DNA of 64,000 nucleotides from Marinobacter sp. ATCH36. Lineage in GTDB: Bacteria > Pseudomonadota > Gammaproteobacteria > Pseudomonadales > Oleiphilaceae. The translations under genes and the position numbers were made by a program. Of the stretch, positions 8,563 to 17,613 are shown in pieces (positions within the stretch are counted from its first letter, which is position 1; every line of letters starts with the position of its first letter). The notes under the pieces are model-generated. The model saw only the letters and a program-made list of their open reading frames with translations. It had not been told where the DNA came from and made no database searches. The stretch lies in contig NZ_JAMJPL010000001.1 in assembly GCF_023555055.1 (NCBI RefSeq), positions 1,488,001-1,552,000 of the forward strand. Reading direction: 5' to 3'.

Positions 8563-9660
8563 ATGTTCCGCCATGTCCTCGCCAGGGCCAGTGAAGACAG
8601 ACTTCTGATCGTCCTTCTGGCCGCCCTGGCTCCCTTGCTATTTTTTACGCCAGAGCGAGATTGGGCCCTGCACCAGCTCGTTGATTGGAAAACCGTCGGT
8701 GCGCTGGCGGGACTCATGATTCTGAGTCGGGGGCTGGAGGAGAGTGGCTATCTCGGTCTTGCAGGGCAGTGGCTCTTGCAGCGAGTGAGGGGTGAACGGT
8801 TGCTGGCGATTGTTCTGATCCTTTTTTCTGCCTGCCTTGCTTCCGTCATCACCAACGATGTGGCTTTGTTCATTGTGGTGCCGCTGACTTTGAGCCTTCG
8901 CCAGGTCGCCGATATTCCCTTGGGCCGACTGGTGATCTTCGAAGCGCTGGCCGTGAATGCCGGCTCAGCGCTCAGCCCTATTGGCAATCCGCAAAATCTT
9001 TTCCTGTGGCAGGCATCCGAAGCCGGGTTCCTGGAATTCACGGTTATGATGGCCCCCTTGGCGCTGGCACTCACCTTCCTGCTGATCGTTATTGTGCCTC
9101 TGGCCTTCCCCGGAAAGGAGATTTCAGCGTCCGCAGTTGCCGCCGATTTACCTCGGGAGCGTGGATTATTCTGGGTTTCCATGCTTTTGTACATGCCGTT
9201 TCTCATCCTGGCAGATCTGGGTTATGCGGCAATTGCTCCGGTCGGGCTTGTTGTGCTTTTTCTGCTTTACCGGCGACGACTGCTGCTGGGTGTGGACTGG
9301 TTGCTGTTGCTGGTTTTTGTCCTGATGTTTATTGACATGAATCTGCTGGCAGGACTTCCAGCCGTTCAAGATGTGGCCAACAGTCTACTGCAGTTGCCCG
9401 GGCAGGCGTTGACCGCCGGCGTTCTCGCTTCCCAGATCATGTCCAATGTGCCGGCCGCTATTTTCCTGGCGTCTTTCACAGATGAATGGCGTGACCTGGC
9501 CTGGGGTGTGTCGGTGGGCGGGTTCGGCCTGGCTATCGGTTCCCTGGCCAATCTGATCGCGCTCCGCTTGGCTCGGGAGCCGGGCCTGTGGCGGGAATTT
9601 CATTACTGGTCGGTACCGATTCTGTTTGGTGGGTGGCTGATTGCGATGGTGATTAGCTGA
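8563..9660 (+). CDS. SLC13/ArsB-type anion permease
   Basis: A 365-residue integral membrane protein with about ten hydrophobic segments. It belongs to the ion-transporter superfamily of ArsB, NhaD and SLC13 permeases. The two re-entrant signatures are visible: ITNDVALFIVVPL near residue 95 with SALSPIGNPQNLFLW near 133, and QIMSNVPAAIFLASF near 290. It is shorter than the usual 400-450 residues but complete at both ends. Substrate cannot be told from sequence; dicarboxylate, sulfate or arsenite are possible. No ars or dct genes are adjacent. Fragments of the GGGAC repeat follow its stop, at 9682 and 9711. Confidence 0.8.
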   Translation: MFRHVLARASEDRLLIVLLAALAPLLFFTPERDWALHQLVDWKTVGALAGLMILSRGLEESGYLGLAGQWLLQRVRGERLLAIVLILFSACLASVITNDVALFIVVPLTLSLRQVADIPLGRLVIFEALAVNAGSALSPIGNPQNLFLWQASEAGFLEFTVMMAPLALALTFLLIVIVPLAFPGKEISASAVAADLPRERGLFWVSMLLYMPFLILADLGYAAIAPVGLVVLFLLYRRRLLLGVDWLLLLVFVLMFIDMNLLAGLPAVQDVANSLLQLPGQALTAGVLASQIMSNVPAAIFLASFTDEWRDLAWGVSVGGFGLAIGSLANLIALRLAREPGLWREFHYWSVPILFGGWLIAMVIS

Positions 9661-9722
9661 GCTCAGATGGACTTGCAAATAGGGACCTGCCAATATGAAC
9701 TAGTCAATACGGGACAGAAATC

Positions 9723-10487
9723 ATGGATCTGTCAACCAGCTTTCTGATTTACGCTACCCTGTTTCGGTTGGCAGTTATTGCTGCCGGCGTCCTGATTATT
9801 GTGCTCGGCTATCGCTTATTCTTGCAGGGTCTGGCGTCCAGGGATGAAACCGATGCCTCCGTCGAGGGTGGCGGGTTCAAATTGACTCTGAAAAATGCGG
9901 CTCCGGGTACCAGTTTTGCTCTTTTCGGGGCGGTGTTGATTTCGGTGATGGTTATTCAGGGCAGTCCGGAGCTGGATATCACTACTGCCGCGCCCGGCAC
10001 TATCGCAGGCTCTGCAGAGCTACAACAGAGCGCTGGAAGTTTGCGCTTGCGGGGTAACGGCACCGCAGCGGTTGTGCCGCCCAAAGAGTCCGAGGTGCGT
10101 GCATTGGTCGCTGCAGCCAGTGAACAGTTACTGCAAGCCGGTATCCAGAGGGAGCTGCAAGAAGATTTTTCAGGCGCGCTGGAGGCTTACCACCTGGCGT
10201 TGTCGATGCCGGGCCAGCAACTGCCGCATCTGGTTAATCCACTTAACCAGATCGCCTGGGTTTACCTCCAGCAAACCGAGCCCGATCTGGCGCTACCGTT
10301 GGCGCTCCTCGCCCATCAGATCAATCCAACCAGCACGGTGGTGATGGATACCCTGGCACGGGTCTATGCGCAGCTGGAACAGTTCGATAAGGCGCAAGTG
10401 TTGTTGGATCGCGTATTGCAGATCGATCCGGATAACAACGACGCCGAAGCGACGGCCAGGTTGATCAAACAACAAGAGCCCCGCTAG
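9723..10487 (+). CDS. Membrane-anchored TPR protein
   Basis: A 254-residue protein with two transmembrane helices (about 8-33 and 62-81) and a soluble C-terminal region. The C-terminal half contains TPR-like helix pairs: EDFSGALEAYHLALS, NPLNQIAWVYLQQ, TSTVVMDTLARVYAQLEQFDKAQ and LLDRVLQIDPDN. TPRs bind protein partners. The partner here is unknown, but the gene faces a Sel1-repeat caspase-like lipoprotein, itself a protein-interaction design. The start follows a GGGACAG element whose GGGA may serve as the ribosome site. Confidence 0.7.
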   Translation: MDLSTSFLIYATLFRLAVIAAGVLIIVLGYRLFLQGLASRDETDASVEGGGFKLTLKNAAPGTSFALFGAVLISVMVIQGSPELDITTAAPGTIAGSAELQQSAGSLRLRGNGTAAVVPPKESEVRALVAAASEQLLQAGIQRELQEDFSGALEAYHLALSMPGQQLPHLVNPLNQIAWVYLQQTEPDLALPLALLAHQINPTSTVVMDTLARVYAQLEQFDKAQVLLDRVLQIDPDNNDAEATARLIKQQEPR

Positions 10488-10533
10488 CAACGGGTAGAGG
10501 CCCCCACCTTCCTCGCCGCAACTCGGCAAATTC

Positions 10534-12204
10534 CTAATGCGGGACAAATACAAAGTCGCCGGCTTCATGACCCGCCATGTGAATGGGTTCATAGGTGGGT
10601 ATCTGTCTTACATTCAAATCGAACGCGGCGTCGGATACGCGTTCGCGGATGGCGAGAAACAGACGCTCGGTTTCGAGGACCAAGCCATTTTCCTGCAGTA
10701 CATCAAGAAAGGCTTTGGTAAAAACGGAGTGATCGCTACCCCCGGAATCAAGCACCGGTTGCACGCCTCCGGAGGTGAGCGCGGTGCGCACCCTGGAGCT
10801 GGCAAAGGACTGCAGTAATTGCAGTCGCTTTTCGTTGGAGATGCCGGCCTTCAAGCGGGATAGCGAACCGCGGGAGAGCGTGCCCGCGTAACAGGAGTCG
10901 GCAACCACCAGAACATGTTTGGCCGACATGATTTTCAGTTGACCGGTGATATTCCGGGTCGAAATCCACTCAGTGTTGTCGTCCTGTTTGGCGTCCACCG
11001 GAATCCAGTAGCCCTCATCCAGTTGCTCTACCAAATGCCCATGGCCCGCGTAATAAATGAGAAAGTTGTCTTTTTCCGTCAGTTTCTTGCGCAGGTTATT
11101 GATGGTCGACAGGATGGCCGACCGCTCGGCATTGTAGAGTTCGGTGACCTCGAAGTCGTAGTGCTGTTCCAGTAGTTTCGCTACTGCGCGGGCATCGTTC
11201 ACCGCATTGTCGAGCGGTGTCCAGTAGTGGTATTTGTCGTTACCGATGACCAGTGCGTAGTAGCGGCCGAAGCCTTCAGCGAGTATGTCCTGATTCGACA
11301 GCTGTGCCTCGCCCCGAGTCCCGGCGGAGACAATTATCTGCAACGTGGCGCGCTGATTGCGGTTGTCGATGGCGACAATTTGTAAGCTGATCTCGTTGTT
11401 ACTACTGCGGTATTTGGGCAGCTCGGTCCTGAAGAAACCATTGTCGGAGGTGGGTACGGATTGGCCGTTAACCGTTAGCGACTGCAGTCCAGCCGGAGCG
11501 ATCGCCCGGCCGGAAATTTGCTGACGCTCGCCCTCGGGAAGAGATAAGCGGATCGACCCTCCACTAATGGTCAGCGGTGGGTCAATCAGGTCGATGATCG
11601 GTGCCTCAACGGCTGACTCCATCAACAATGCACCACTGTTTTTATCCTGCCCAGCCGCCTTTCGGTAGAGGCGCACGGCTTCTGCTTCATCCTGTTTGAC
11701 GCCCAGGCCTTGCTCGTAAAGTCGACCGAGGTTGACGGCAGCGCGCTTATAGCCCTGGCTGGCCGCTTTTTGATACCAGGCGGCCGCCAGTTGGTAATCC
11801 GGCTGCTGACCGGCGAGTCCCTTTTCGTAAATCTCGCCCGTGTAATATTGCGCCTCGGCGTCGCCTCGATTGGCGGCCTCCTGCCAGATACTCAGCGCCG
11901 CCTGAAAGCTCGCCGGTTCATCAAGAACATACTCACCGCCACGTAATTTGCATTCACCAACGGTTGTTTGGAGTGGTTTCCGTTTACCTACGTAGGTCAT
12001 ACCTCCCAAATGCCGGATCTGACCAGGCAGTAAACAGTTAACGACGGAATACTCCTCTGCGTCATCGGCATGGGCAATCGACGGGGAAAAAGCCCCCTTT
12101 CCATTGGGATTGAATGGTGGGGAAGTGCCGCAGCCGATGAGCAATAGTATTGCAATAATACAGGGCCCGGATCGCAGCAAAGTCATTAGAAAGGATTGGA
12201 ACAT
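10534..12204 (-). CDS. Sel1-repeat caspase-family (peptidase C14) lipoprotein
   Basis: A 556-residue exported protein. Residues 1-25 form a lipoprotein signal with lipobox LLIGC (Cys25). Sel1-like repeats lie at about 100-185 (AEAQYYTGEIYEKGL, AAVNLGRLYEQGLGV). A predicted beta-rich linker follows, and then a caspase-like domain at about 315-556. The catalytic dyad is visible: His388 in YYAGHG and Cys438 in ADSCYAG. The S1-type basic pocket and proteolysis are inferred from the family only. Periplasmic or outer-membrane metacaspase-like proteins of this layout are known in proteobacteria but few have a proven role. It converges on the TPR gene. Confidence 0.85.
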   Translation of the reverse strand: MFQSFLMTLLRSGPCIIAILLLIGCGTSPPFNPNGKGAFSPSIAHADDAEEYSVVNCLLPGQIRHLGGMTYVGKRKPLQTTVGECKLRGGEYVLDEPASFQAALSIWQEAANRGDAEAQYYTGEIYEKGLAGQQPDYQLAAAWYQKAASQGYKRAAVNLGRLYEQGLGVKQDEAEAVRLYRKAAGQDKNSGALLMESAVEAPIIDLIDPPLTISGGSIRLSLPEGERQQISGRAIAPAGLQSLTVNGQSVPTSDNGFFRTELPKYRSSNNEISLQIVAIDNRNQRATLQIIVSAGTRGEAQLSNQDILAEGFGRYYALVIGNDKYHYWTPLDNAVNDARAVAKLLEQHYDFEVTELYNAERSAILSTINNLRKKLTEKDNFLIYYAGHGHLVEQLDEGYWIPVDAKQDDNTEWISTRNITGQLKIMSAKHVLVVADSCYAGTLSRGSLSRLKAGISNEKRLQLLQSFASSRVRTALTSGGVQPVLDSGGSDHSVFTKAFLDVLQENGLVLETERLFLAIRERVSDAAFDLNVRQIPTYEPIHMAGHEAGDFVFVPH

Positions 12205-12431
12205 GATCGTTATATTCCCTGAACAAAGGGTATGAGAATAATCCCCTAATACTAAAAAATATCCGATTTACGGTTTTTATGTGACTATCTCAACTATACT
12301 GCCATAAGCATGTATAAGCTAAGTAAGTTGACTTTTTAATGAATTGCTATGCGCCATAATAGAGGCGTTCACTACTGTCGTCCGTTGTAGCAGGAGAACG
12401 CGAATCCGGCTTCACAAGGGAGGCAAATGCC

Positions 12432-13706
12432 ATGAACGTCATCAACGCCTCGGAAAACCCTCGACAAGCGGTCGCTACCTTCCCGGGATTGTTGCCGGAC
12501 ATCTCCGCACTGGTGAAGAACGTCGAACGCTCCGGCAGGCTGACGCTTTGCGTCCTCTTGCTGGGACTGTCACTCATGCTCGCGCCATCGGCATTTTCGG
12601 CACAGAGTCTGGATACTGCGGTCAATAGCGCCGTGAAGTTTGGCTGTGTAAACCTGGACCCGATGGGTGCCAATCTGGCTTCATTTTGTAGCGATGGCGG
12701 TGCAGCGGATTCAAGTACCGGTGGCACAATAACTTCGCAGATCAGCATCGGGGCATTGGATAAACAGGACGCCACCCGGAACGAACTTGCGAGCGTGGAC
12801 CTGGGCCCTGTAAGCGCGTTTCTATCGTTGGACTTCGAATCCCACGAGAAAGACGCCACCGCCATTGAAGGCCAGGGGTTCGAGTCAGATGGTACTGCGG
12901 TGTTGGTGGGTCTGGATTACCTGGTCAATGATAATTTCAGCCTTGGTGTGGCGGTGAATTACGCCACCGTTGATGGCGATTTTGATGGTGAAGTCCAGGG
13001 CGAGGACAGCGGCGGATTTGATAACAGTAGGTATGGATTGGTGGTTATTGGCGAATATGGTTTTGCAACCAACGCCTATATGGGGTGGTCGCTGGGCTAC
13101 AACAACCACGAATACGAAACCGATCGTTATTCAACAGTCACCATGGGTGGCAATGAAGCCAACGGCGTGCTGGAAAGTGAAACCGACGCGAATGAAATCA
13201 ACGCCGGATTCGAACTCGGCTACGATATGACAATGAATACCCTCACTATTGGCCCCCGTTTCGCGCTGCGATACAAGAAAACGGATATTGATGGCTACAC
13301 GGAAAAGGTGAAACGCAACAATCCATCGGGCACTGATGAGCCGCTGGCGTTAACCGTTGACGAACAGACCGAAAAGTCCCTCACGTCGCATTTGGGCGTG
13401 CAGCTTTCCAAAGCTATCAGTTGGGACTACGGCGTTTTAATGCCTCAGCTGTACCTCGATTATGTGCATGAATTCGAGGATGACCAGCGTGACATTAATT
13501 TTTCGTTCGTGGGTGACGATCCCGGCGCGGGAAATACATTCAGTTACAACAACGACGCTCCTGATCGCAATTACGGTAATGTGCTCGTGGGTTTGGTGGG
13601 AGTGTTTGCGGGTGGCCTGCAATCGTTTGTCAGCTATGAACGCCTGTTGGCTTACAGCGATCACGACAACGACAGATTCAGCTTGGGCGTGAGGCTGGAA
13701 TTTTGA
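12432..13706 (+). CDS. Autotransporter-type outer membrane beta-barrel protein
   Basis: A 424-residue outer-membrane protein. A hydrophobic signal segment lies at about residues 39-56, ending SAFSA, after an unusually long polar N-terminal part; GGGAGG eight bases before the ATG at 12432 supports the long form. From about residue 125 onwards the sequence alternates aromatic and polar residues like a beta-barrel (VSAFLSLDFESHEKD, SLGVAVNYATVDG, VVIGEYGF). It ends in FSLGVRLEF, the terminal-Phe signature of outer-membrane insertion. Only a short region before the barrel could be a passenger. Its cargo or function is unknown. Confidence 0.78.
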   Translation: MNVINASENPRQAVATFPGLLPDISALVKNVERSGRLTLCVLLLGLSLMLAPSAFSAQSLDTAVNSAVKFGCVNLDPMGANLASFCSDGGAADSSTGGTITSQISIGALDKQDATRNELASVDLGPVSAFLSLDFESHEKDATAIEGQGFESDGTAVLVGLDYLVNDNFSLGVAVNYATVDGDFDGEVQGEDSGGFDNSRYGLVVIGEYGFATNAYMGWSLGYNNHEYETDRYSTVTMGGNEANGVLESETDANEINAGFELGYDMTMNTLTIGPRFALRYKKTDIDGYTEKVKRNNPSGTDEPLALTVDEQTEKSLTSHLGVQLSKAISWDYGVLMPQLYLDYVHEFEDDQRDINFSFVGDDPGAGNTFSYNNDAPDRNYGNVLVGLVGVFAGGLQSFVSYERLLAYSDHDNDRFSLGVRLEF

Positions 13707-13718
13707 TAACCGGGACAT

Positions 13719-13745
13719 AAAAACTGGGACAGATTTATTTTCGGG
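13719..13745 (+). repeat. Dispersed GGGACAG-type repeat, copy 3
   Basis: Contains GGGACAGATTTATTTTC preceded by AAAACT, the clearest copy. A shorter GGGACATAAA lies just before it at 13712. The pair starts within a few bases of the barrel gene stop. Confidence 0.65.
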
Positions 13746-13781
13746 TCCGCCAAAATGGCCTGGACACCGGGGAGGTTCAGG

Positions 13782-14387
13782 ATGAGCGACAGATTATTTG
13801 GCGAGGACGTGCTTTTTTTTCAACGTCTGCTGAAGTCAGAGGGTTTTTATCGCGGCGCGTTGGACGGATTGTGGGGCCCGATCTCCGAGGCAGCCGGCAA
13901 CGCCTTCGATACCGAATACGAAAAACTTAAGCGCAAACTTGGCGCGTTTGACCGGCGCACTGAACAGAAGATTTCGTCCCTGTCTATCCGGGCTCAAAAG
14001 GAGGCTCGTGAGTTCATGACTCGGGCATTGAGCCGGGGTGTAAGTGTGAAAATCATCTCTGGAACCCGCACCTACGATGAGCAGAATCAGCTCTTTCGCC
14101 GGGGGCGCTACGGCAATCCTGGCCCGGTTATCACGCGAGCGCGGGGTGGGCAGAGCAATCATAATTTCGGCATAGCCTGGGACATTGGTATTTTCAGGGA
14201 GGATGGCACCTACTCAGTGAGCGAAAGCGATTACGACGCCGTTGCTGAATACGCCGCCGGACCACTGGTGTGGGGTGGTAGTTGGCTTTCGTTCAAGGAT
14301 TCACCACACTACCAACTGGCGACGGCCAAGACCCAGATTGCCTGGGTGCGGACGCGCTTTGAGCAGGGTGAAGCCTATGTAGTCTGA
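13782..14387 (+). CDS. M15-family peptidoglycan peptidase (CwlK-like) with peptidoglycan-binding helix
   Basis: A 201-residue M15C-type peptidase. The metal-binding pattern is visible: SNHNFGIAWDIG (the SxHxxGxAxD motif with His and Asp ligands) and SPHYQLA (the later HxxW/Y-type His). GTRTYDEQNQLF is the conserved strand before the site. Residues 5-45 (VLFFQRLLKSEGFYRGALDG) resemble a PG_binding_1 repeat. No signal peptide is evident, as in endolysin-type members. I choose ATG at 13782 because GGAGG lies seven bases before it; an in-frame ATG at 13755 has no such site. Endolysin or cell-wall recycling roles are both possible. Confidence 0.82.
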   Translation: MSDRLFGEDVLFFQRLLKSEGFYRGALDGLWGPISEAAGNAFDTEYEKLKRKLGAFDRRTEQKISSLSIRAQKEAREFMTRALSRGVSVKIISGTRTYDEQNQLFRRGRYGNPGPVITRARGGQSNHNFGIAWDIGIFREDGTYSVSESDYDAVAEYAAGPLVWGGSWLSFKDSPHYQLATAKTQIAWVRTRFEQGEAYVV

Positions 14388-14399
14388 CCGTGCTGATCT

Positions 14400-15231
14400 A
14401 TGCACTGCACGACTGTAAAGGTACTCCTGCGCCATATGGCTGATGTGGAGGAGCCCCTTAAGGGAATGGCCTGTGCTCTCTTGTTGCCCAGCCTGTGCGT
14501 GGCGCAGACACCGGAAGACAAAGAGATGCGATGGTTTTCCATCGATTCGTTGAATGCCGGGTTCGATAAGCCCCCCGAGGCGGTCAAGCGACAGACGCCA
14601 CGCGAGTCGGTTCGTAGCTTTCTCGAGCTCACCAGACAGCTGGCTGCGGTTCTCAGGCGTGGCGAGTGGATCGATGCCTCCAACTTGTCCGGCCGACAGG
14701 ATGCCGCCATTGAAGATCCCTCGGGGCAGAATCCCCAGGCAGGGCAGCCAAGGCGCAACCTCCAGATCGCCTTCCGGCTTACCCAGCATCTTCGCTGGCC
14801 AGATCAGAGTGCCCATGGCGTTCGTCGTCATGACGCTCGTGGCCCAGACCCTGCTCAATTACGTGGTGTCCTTCTCGGCGGTGGCGACGACTTCATTCCG
14901 CATACTGCTGATAACCATCCTGGCCTGGGGCGTCGGTTTGATCGCGCTGCGTTTCGTGGACGTCATCATGACAAGCTCTCGTGTTTTGTCACTGCGCAGA
15001 CCGAGACAGGCCAGAGAGTCTCCTTCTTCCTCATGACCTCCGAACCCTTTGCTGGCTGGGAGGCAGAAATGAATGTCCGTGAGAAGTTGCTGGGCTTCAT
15101 CCGCGACAAGCACCCCGAATGGTGGCCGACGCAGGAGACTCACCATGATGCTGAAACGTCGCCCGGCTTAAGGGAATTCCGCCACATTCCAACTGTCGAA
15201 TATCTCTGGTTGTGGACTTTATGGTTCGATT
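14400..15231 (+). pseudogene. MscS-family mechanosensitive channel-like pseudogene with internal deletions
   Basis: Three parts of one membrane protein appear in alternating frames. First, a signal-like start and FSIDSLNAGFDKPPEAVKRQ with TPRESVRSFLELTRQ, then WIDASNLSGRQDAAIEDPSG (to about 14775). Second, in another frame, PMAFVVMTLVAQTLLNYVVS and more transmembrane sequence to about 14975. Third, back in the first frame, HHDKLSCFVTAQTETGQRVS and a C-terminal end REKLLGFIRDKHPEWWPT. The order fits an MscS-type channel, but the pore and beta domains between parts two and three are missing, and codons are also missing after FLELTRQ. The family assignment is my recognition; the broken frames are read directly. 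Confidence 0.75.
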
Positions 15232-15263
15232 AACCTGATAAACCTGCGATAAGAGGATTGGAT

Positions 15264-15644
15264 ATGCCTCAACTTCGTTTTACCTACCTGCTCTGTTTTG
15301 CTGTTCTTGCTGCTGTTCTTACTGCCTCTGCCGCTCAGGCTCATCACGGTTGGGCCTGGGCAACGGACGAGGAATTTGAAATAACTGGTGTCATCACGTC
15401 GGTGCGTCTTGGTAATCCCCATGGCGAGGTCACCATTGATGTGGATGGTGAGGCATGGGTTGTGGAAGTTGGTCAACCCTGGCGTAACGACCGTGTCGGG
15501 CTCAGCAAAGAGATGTTGAGCCAGGAGCGGGAAATTACCGTGCATGGCCATCGTTCCGCCAAAGAAGGCGAGCGGCTGATTAAGGCTGAGCGAGTTGTGA
15601 TCGACGGGAAGAGCTACAACTTATACCCCGATCGTGATTCCTGA
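15264..15644 (+). CDS. DUF6152 family exported protein
   Basis: A 126-residue periplasmic protein with a signal peptide (residues 1-26, ending SAAQAHHG). The mature start HHGW, then FEITGVITSVRLGNPHGEV and ITVHGHRSAKEGERLIKAER, is the DUF6152 pattern. The two His at the mature N-terminus suggest metal or haem binding, which is inference. ATG at 15264 is better placed for the GAGG at 15252 than ATG at 15258. It leads a cluster with DUF6644 (8-bp gap) and a ferric-reductase-like flavoprotein. Confidence 0.78.
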   Translation: MPQLRFTYLLCFAVLAAVLTASAAQAHHGWAWATDEEFEITGVITSVRLGNPHGEVTIDVDGEAWVVEVGQPWRNDRVGLSKEMLSQEREITVHGHRSAKEGERLIKAERVVIDGKSYNLYPDRDS

Positions 15645-15652
15645 TTCTGGGA

Positions 15653-16138
15653 ATGATTGAGCAAGCACTGGTCTTCGTCGAAAATCTGGCGTTTGTCTCT
15701 GCTTTGCGCAATTCCACATTTATGTACCCGCTGGTAAATGCCGGGCATATTTTTGGAGTTGCGCTGCTGGTCGGTGGGATTGTGCCAGTGGATTTGCGCT
15801 TGCTGGGATTTTGGCGCAACTATCCCGTGATGATGTTTGTCGATGTGCTTCGAATCACATCGGCAATTGGTTTGGGGTTGGCGGTTGTATGTGGTGCGCT
15901 TTTATTCGCCACAGCGGCCGTGGACTACGCCGGGTCAACGTTGTTCCAGGCAAAGATAGTGCTTGTCTTGTTGGGTGTTTCGAACGCGTTGATTCTGGGG
16001 CGGGTGTTGGTGCGCCAGGATATACGGGGCCTGCCGATGAAGGCTCGCATGCCTTTATCCTTGAGGGTGGGGGCCATGTTGTCTCTGGTAGTCTGGATCA
16101 GTGCGCTGATCCTTGGCAGGTTATTGGGGTACTTCTGA
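15653..16138 (+). CDS. DUF6644 family inner-membrane protein
   Basis: A 161-residue protein with four predicted transmembrane helices: residues about 28-47, 66-86, 96-116 and 139-158. YPLVNAGHIFGVALLVGG has a His inside the first helix, a pattern seen in membrane cytochrome-like proteins. The family has no established function. It is co-oriented with the exported DUF6152 gene just upstream and the ferric-reductase-like gene 69 bp downstream, so a shared redox or metal role in the membrane is likely. Confidence 0.75.
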   Translation: MIEQALVFVENLAFVSALRNSTFMYPLVNAGHIFGVALLVGGIVPVDLRLLGFWRNYPVMMFVDVLRITSAIGLGLAVVCGALLFATAAVDYAGSTLFQAKIVLVLLGVSNALILGRVLVRQDIRGLPMKARMPLSLRVGAMLSLVVWISALILGRLLGYF

Positions 16139-16207
16139 ACTCGCGTTGCCAAGGTCTCTGTGGAGGACTAGATTGGATGGCCAGAGGACGGGAAACAGGC
16201 CGGACAG

Positions 16208-17512
16208 ATGAAATCGCTCTTTTTGATCGTTGCTTACCTTGGCGCTGTGACATTGCCGTTAGTCCTGTCCTGGTGGGTGGGAGGGCCGCCACGCCAGTTC
16301 CACCAGGAACTGGCATCGGGCCTTGGGATTCTTGCCTTTTCGATGGTCCTCATGGAATTCATTCTGTCCGGTCGTTTCAAGATTTTTTCAAATGGCGTTG
16401 GGCTGGATGTGACCATGCGGTTTCATCAGATCATGGCTCGCGCAGCACTGGTCTTTGCTCTAATGCACCCGTTTCTTTACCAGGGAACGCCGTCAGGTGG
16501 TCAACGCCCATGGGACCCGACGCGCGTACTGACCATCACGACTGATTTTTCAGCTCTGTGGACAGGCATTGCCGCCTACCTGCTTCTTCCAAGCCTTGTG
16601 CTACTGGCAATCGGGCGCAACCAACTGGACTTCAAATACGAGACATGGCGCCTTTTACATGGGGTCGGCGCACTCTTGATTGCGGTTCTTCTGTTGCATC
16701 ACACCGTGTATGCAGGGCGTTACGGATCGGAGCCTGTGATGACCTGGATGTGGCTGGCAATGACTGGAGTGGCTGTTGGGTCACTGCTTACGGTTTACTT
16801 GCTGGTTCCCCTTTTGAAGAAGGAGCGCCCCTGGCGCGTGGCCTCCGTCCTCCAGTTGACGCCAAAGCAATGGGAATTGACCGTGGAGCCAGACGGCCAT
16901 CCTGGGCTGGATTACAAAGCCGGGCAATTCGTCTGGCTGAATGTGGGGCACGCCCCGTTCTCGATCCGAGAAAATCCGTTTTCCATTTCCTCAGCGCCGG
17001 CGGCAGGGCCGGCAATAGCGTTCATGATCAAGGAGCTTGGCGACTTCACACGAACCGTTGGCCAGATAAAAACCGGAACAGTCGCCTATCTTGACGGGCC
17101 TTATGGCAATCTTTCTGTCGATGGTCGCGCTGAGCCCGGGATCGCTCTCATCGCAGGCGGTGTTGGCCTGGCACCGCTGTTGGGCATACTCAGGCAAATG
17201 CGCCGGACCGGTGATACGCGCGCGGTGAAGTTGATCTATGGGAATAGAGTAATCGATCAGATTGCCTATCGTGAGGAGTTGGATGCGGAGGACATAGTCT
17301 ACGTGCTGTCAGAACCGCCAGAAACCTGGCATGGAGAGACAGGCTTTATCGATTCAGCGCTGATGGATCGCGTTTTTTCAGAGAGAGAATTCAGCGAATG
17401 GGTCTTTGTGATGTGCGGACCGACGATCATGATGGATATCGTTGAAGATCACCTGATCAAGAGGGGGGCGCCTTCTCAGCGCATCCTGTCGGAGCGGTTC
17501 AACTATGACTGA
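16208..17512 (+). CDS. Ferric reductase-like transmembrane flavoprotein
   Basis: A 434-residue membrane oxidoreductase of the ferric reductase/NADPH oxidase type. The N-terminal half has about six helices with paired haem-ligand candidates (MRFHQIMARAALVFALMHPF near residue 75 and WRLLHGVGALLIAVLLLHHT near residue 148). The C-terminal half is a ferredoxin-reductase-like module: FSIRENPFSISSAP binds FAD, IALIAGGVGLAPLLGILR binds NAD(P)H, and VFVMCGPTIMMD is the closing motif. It moves electrons from NAD(P)H through FAD and haem across the membrane. The electron acceptor is unknown, but the DUF6152 and DUF6644 neighbours are candidates for partners. Confidence 0.87.
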   Translation: MKSLFLIVAYLGAVTLPLVLSWWVGGPPRQFHQELASGLGILAFSMVLMEFILSGRFKIFSNGVGLDVTMRFHQIMARAALVFALMHPFLYQGTPSGGQRPWDPTRVLTITTDFSALWTGIAAYLLLPSLVLLAIGRNQLDFKYETWRLLHGVGALLIAVLLLHHTVYAGRYGSEPVMTWMWLAMTGVAVGSLLTVYLLVPLLKKERPWRVASVLQLTPKQWELTVEPDGHPGLDYKAGQFVWLNVGHAPFSIRENPFSISSAPAAGPAIAFMIKELGDFTRTVGQIKTGTVAYLDGPYGNLSVDGRAEPGIALIAGGVGLAPLLGILRQMRRTGDTRAVKLIYGNRVIDQIAYREELDAEDIVYVLSEPPETWHGETGFIDSALMDRVFSEREFSEWVFVMCGPTIMMDIVEDHLIKRGAPSQRILSERFNYD

Positions 17513-17613
17513 TCCAATCAAGGGTGTGAGCCCGTGGCGACGGGTTTCTTGATAAATTTATTGTGGCTGGCAGAGTGATGTCTGATAGCTGACATCAGCA
17601 GACAGGAGGCCGA

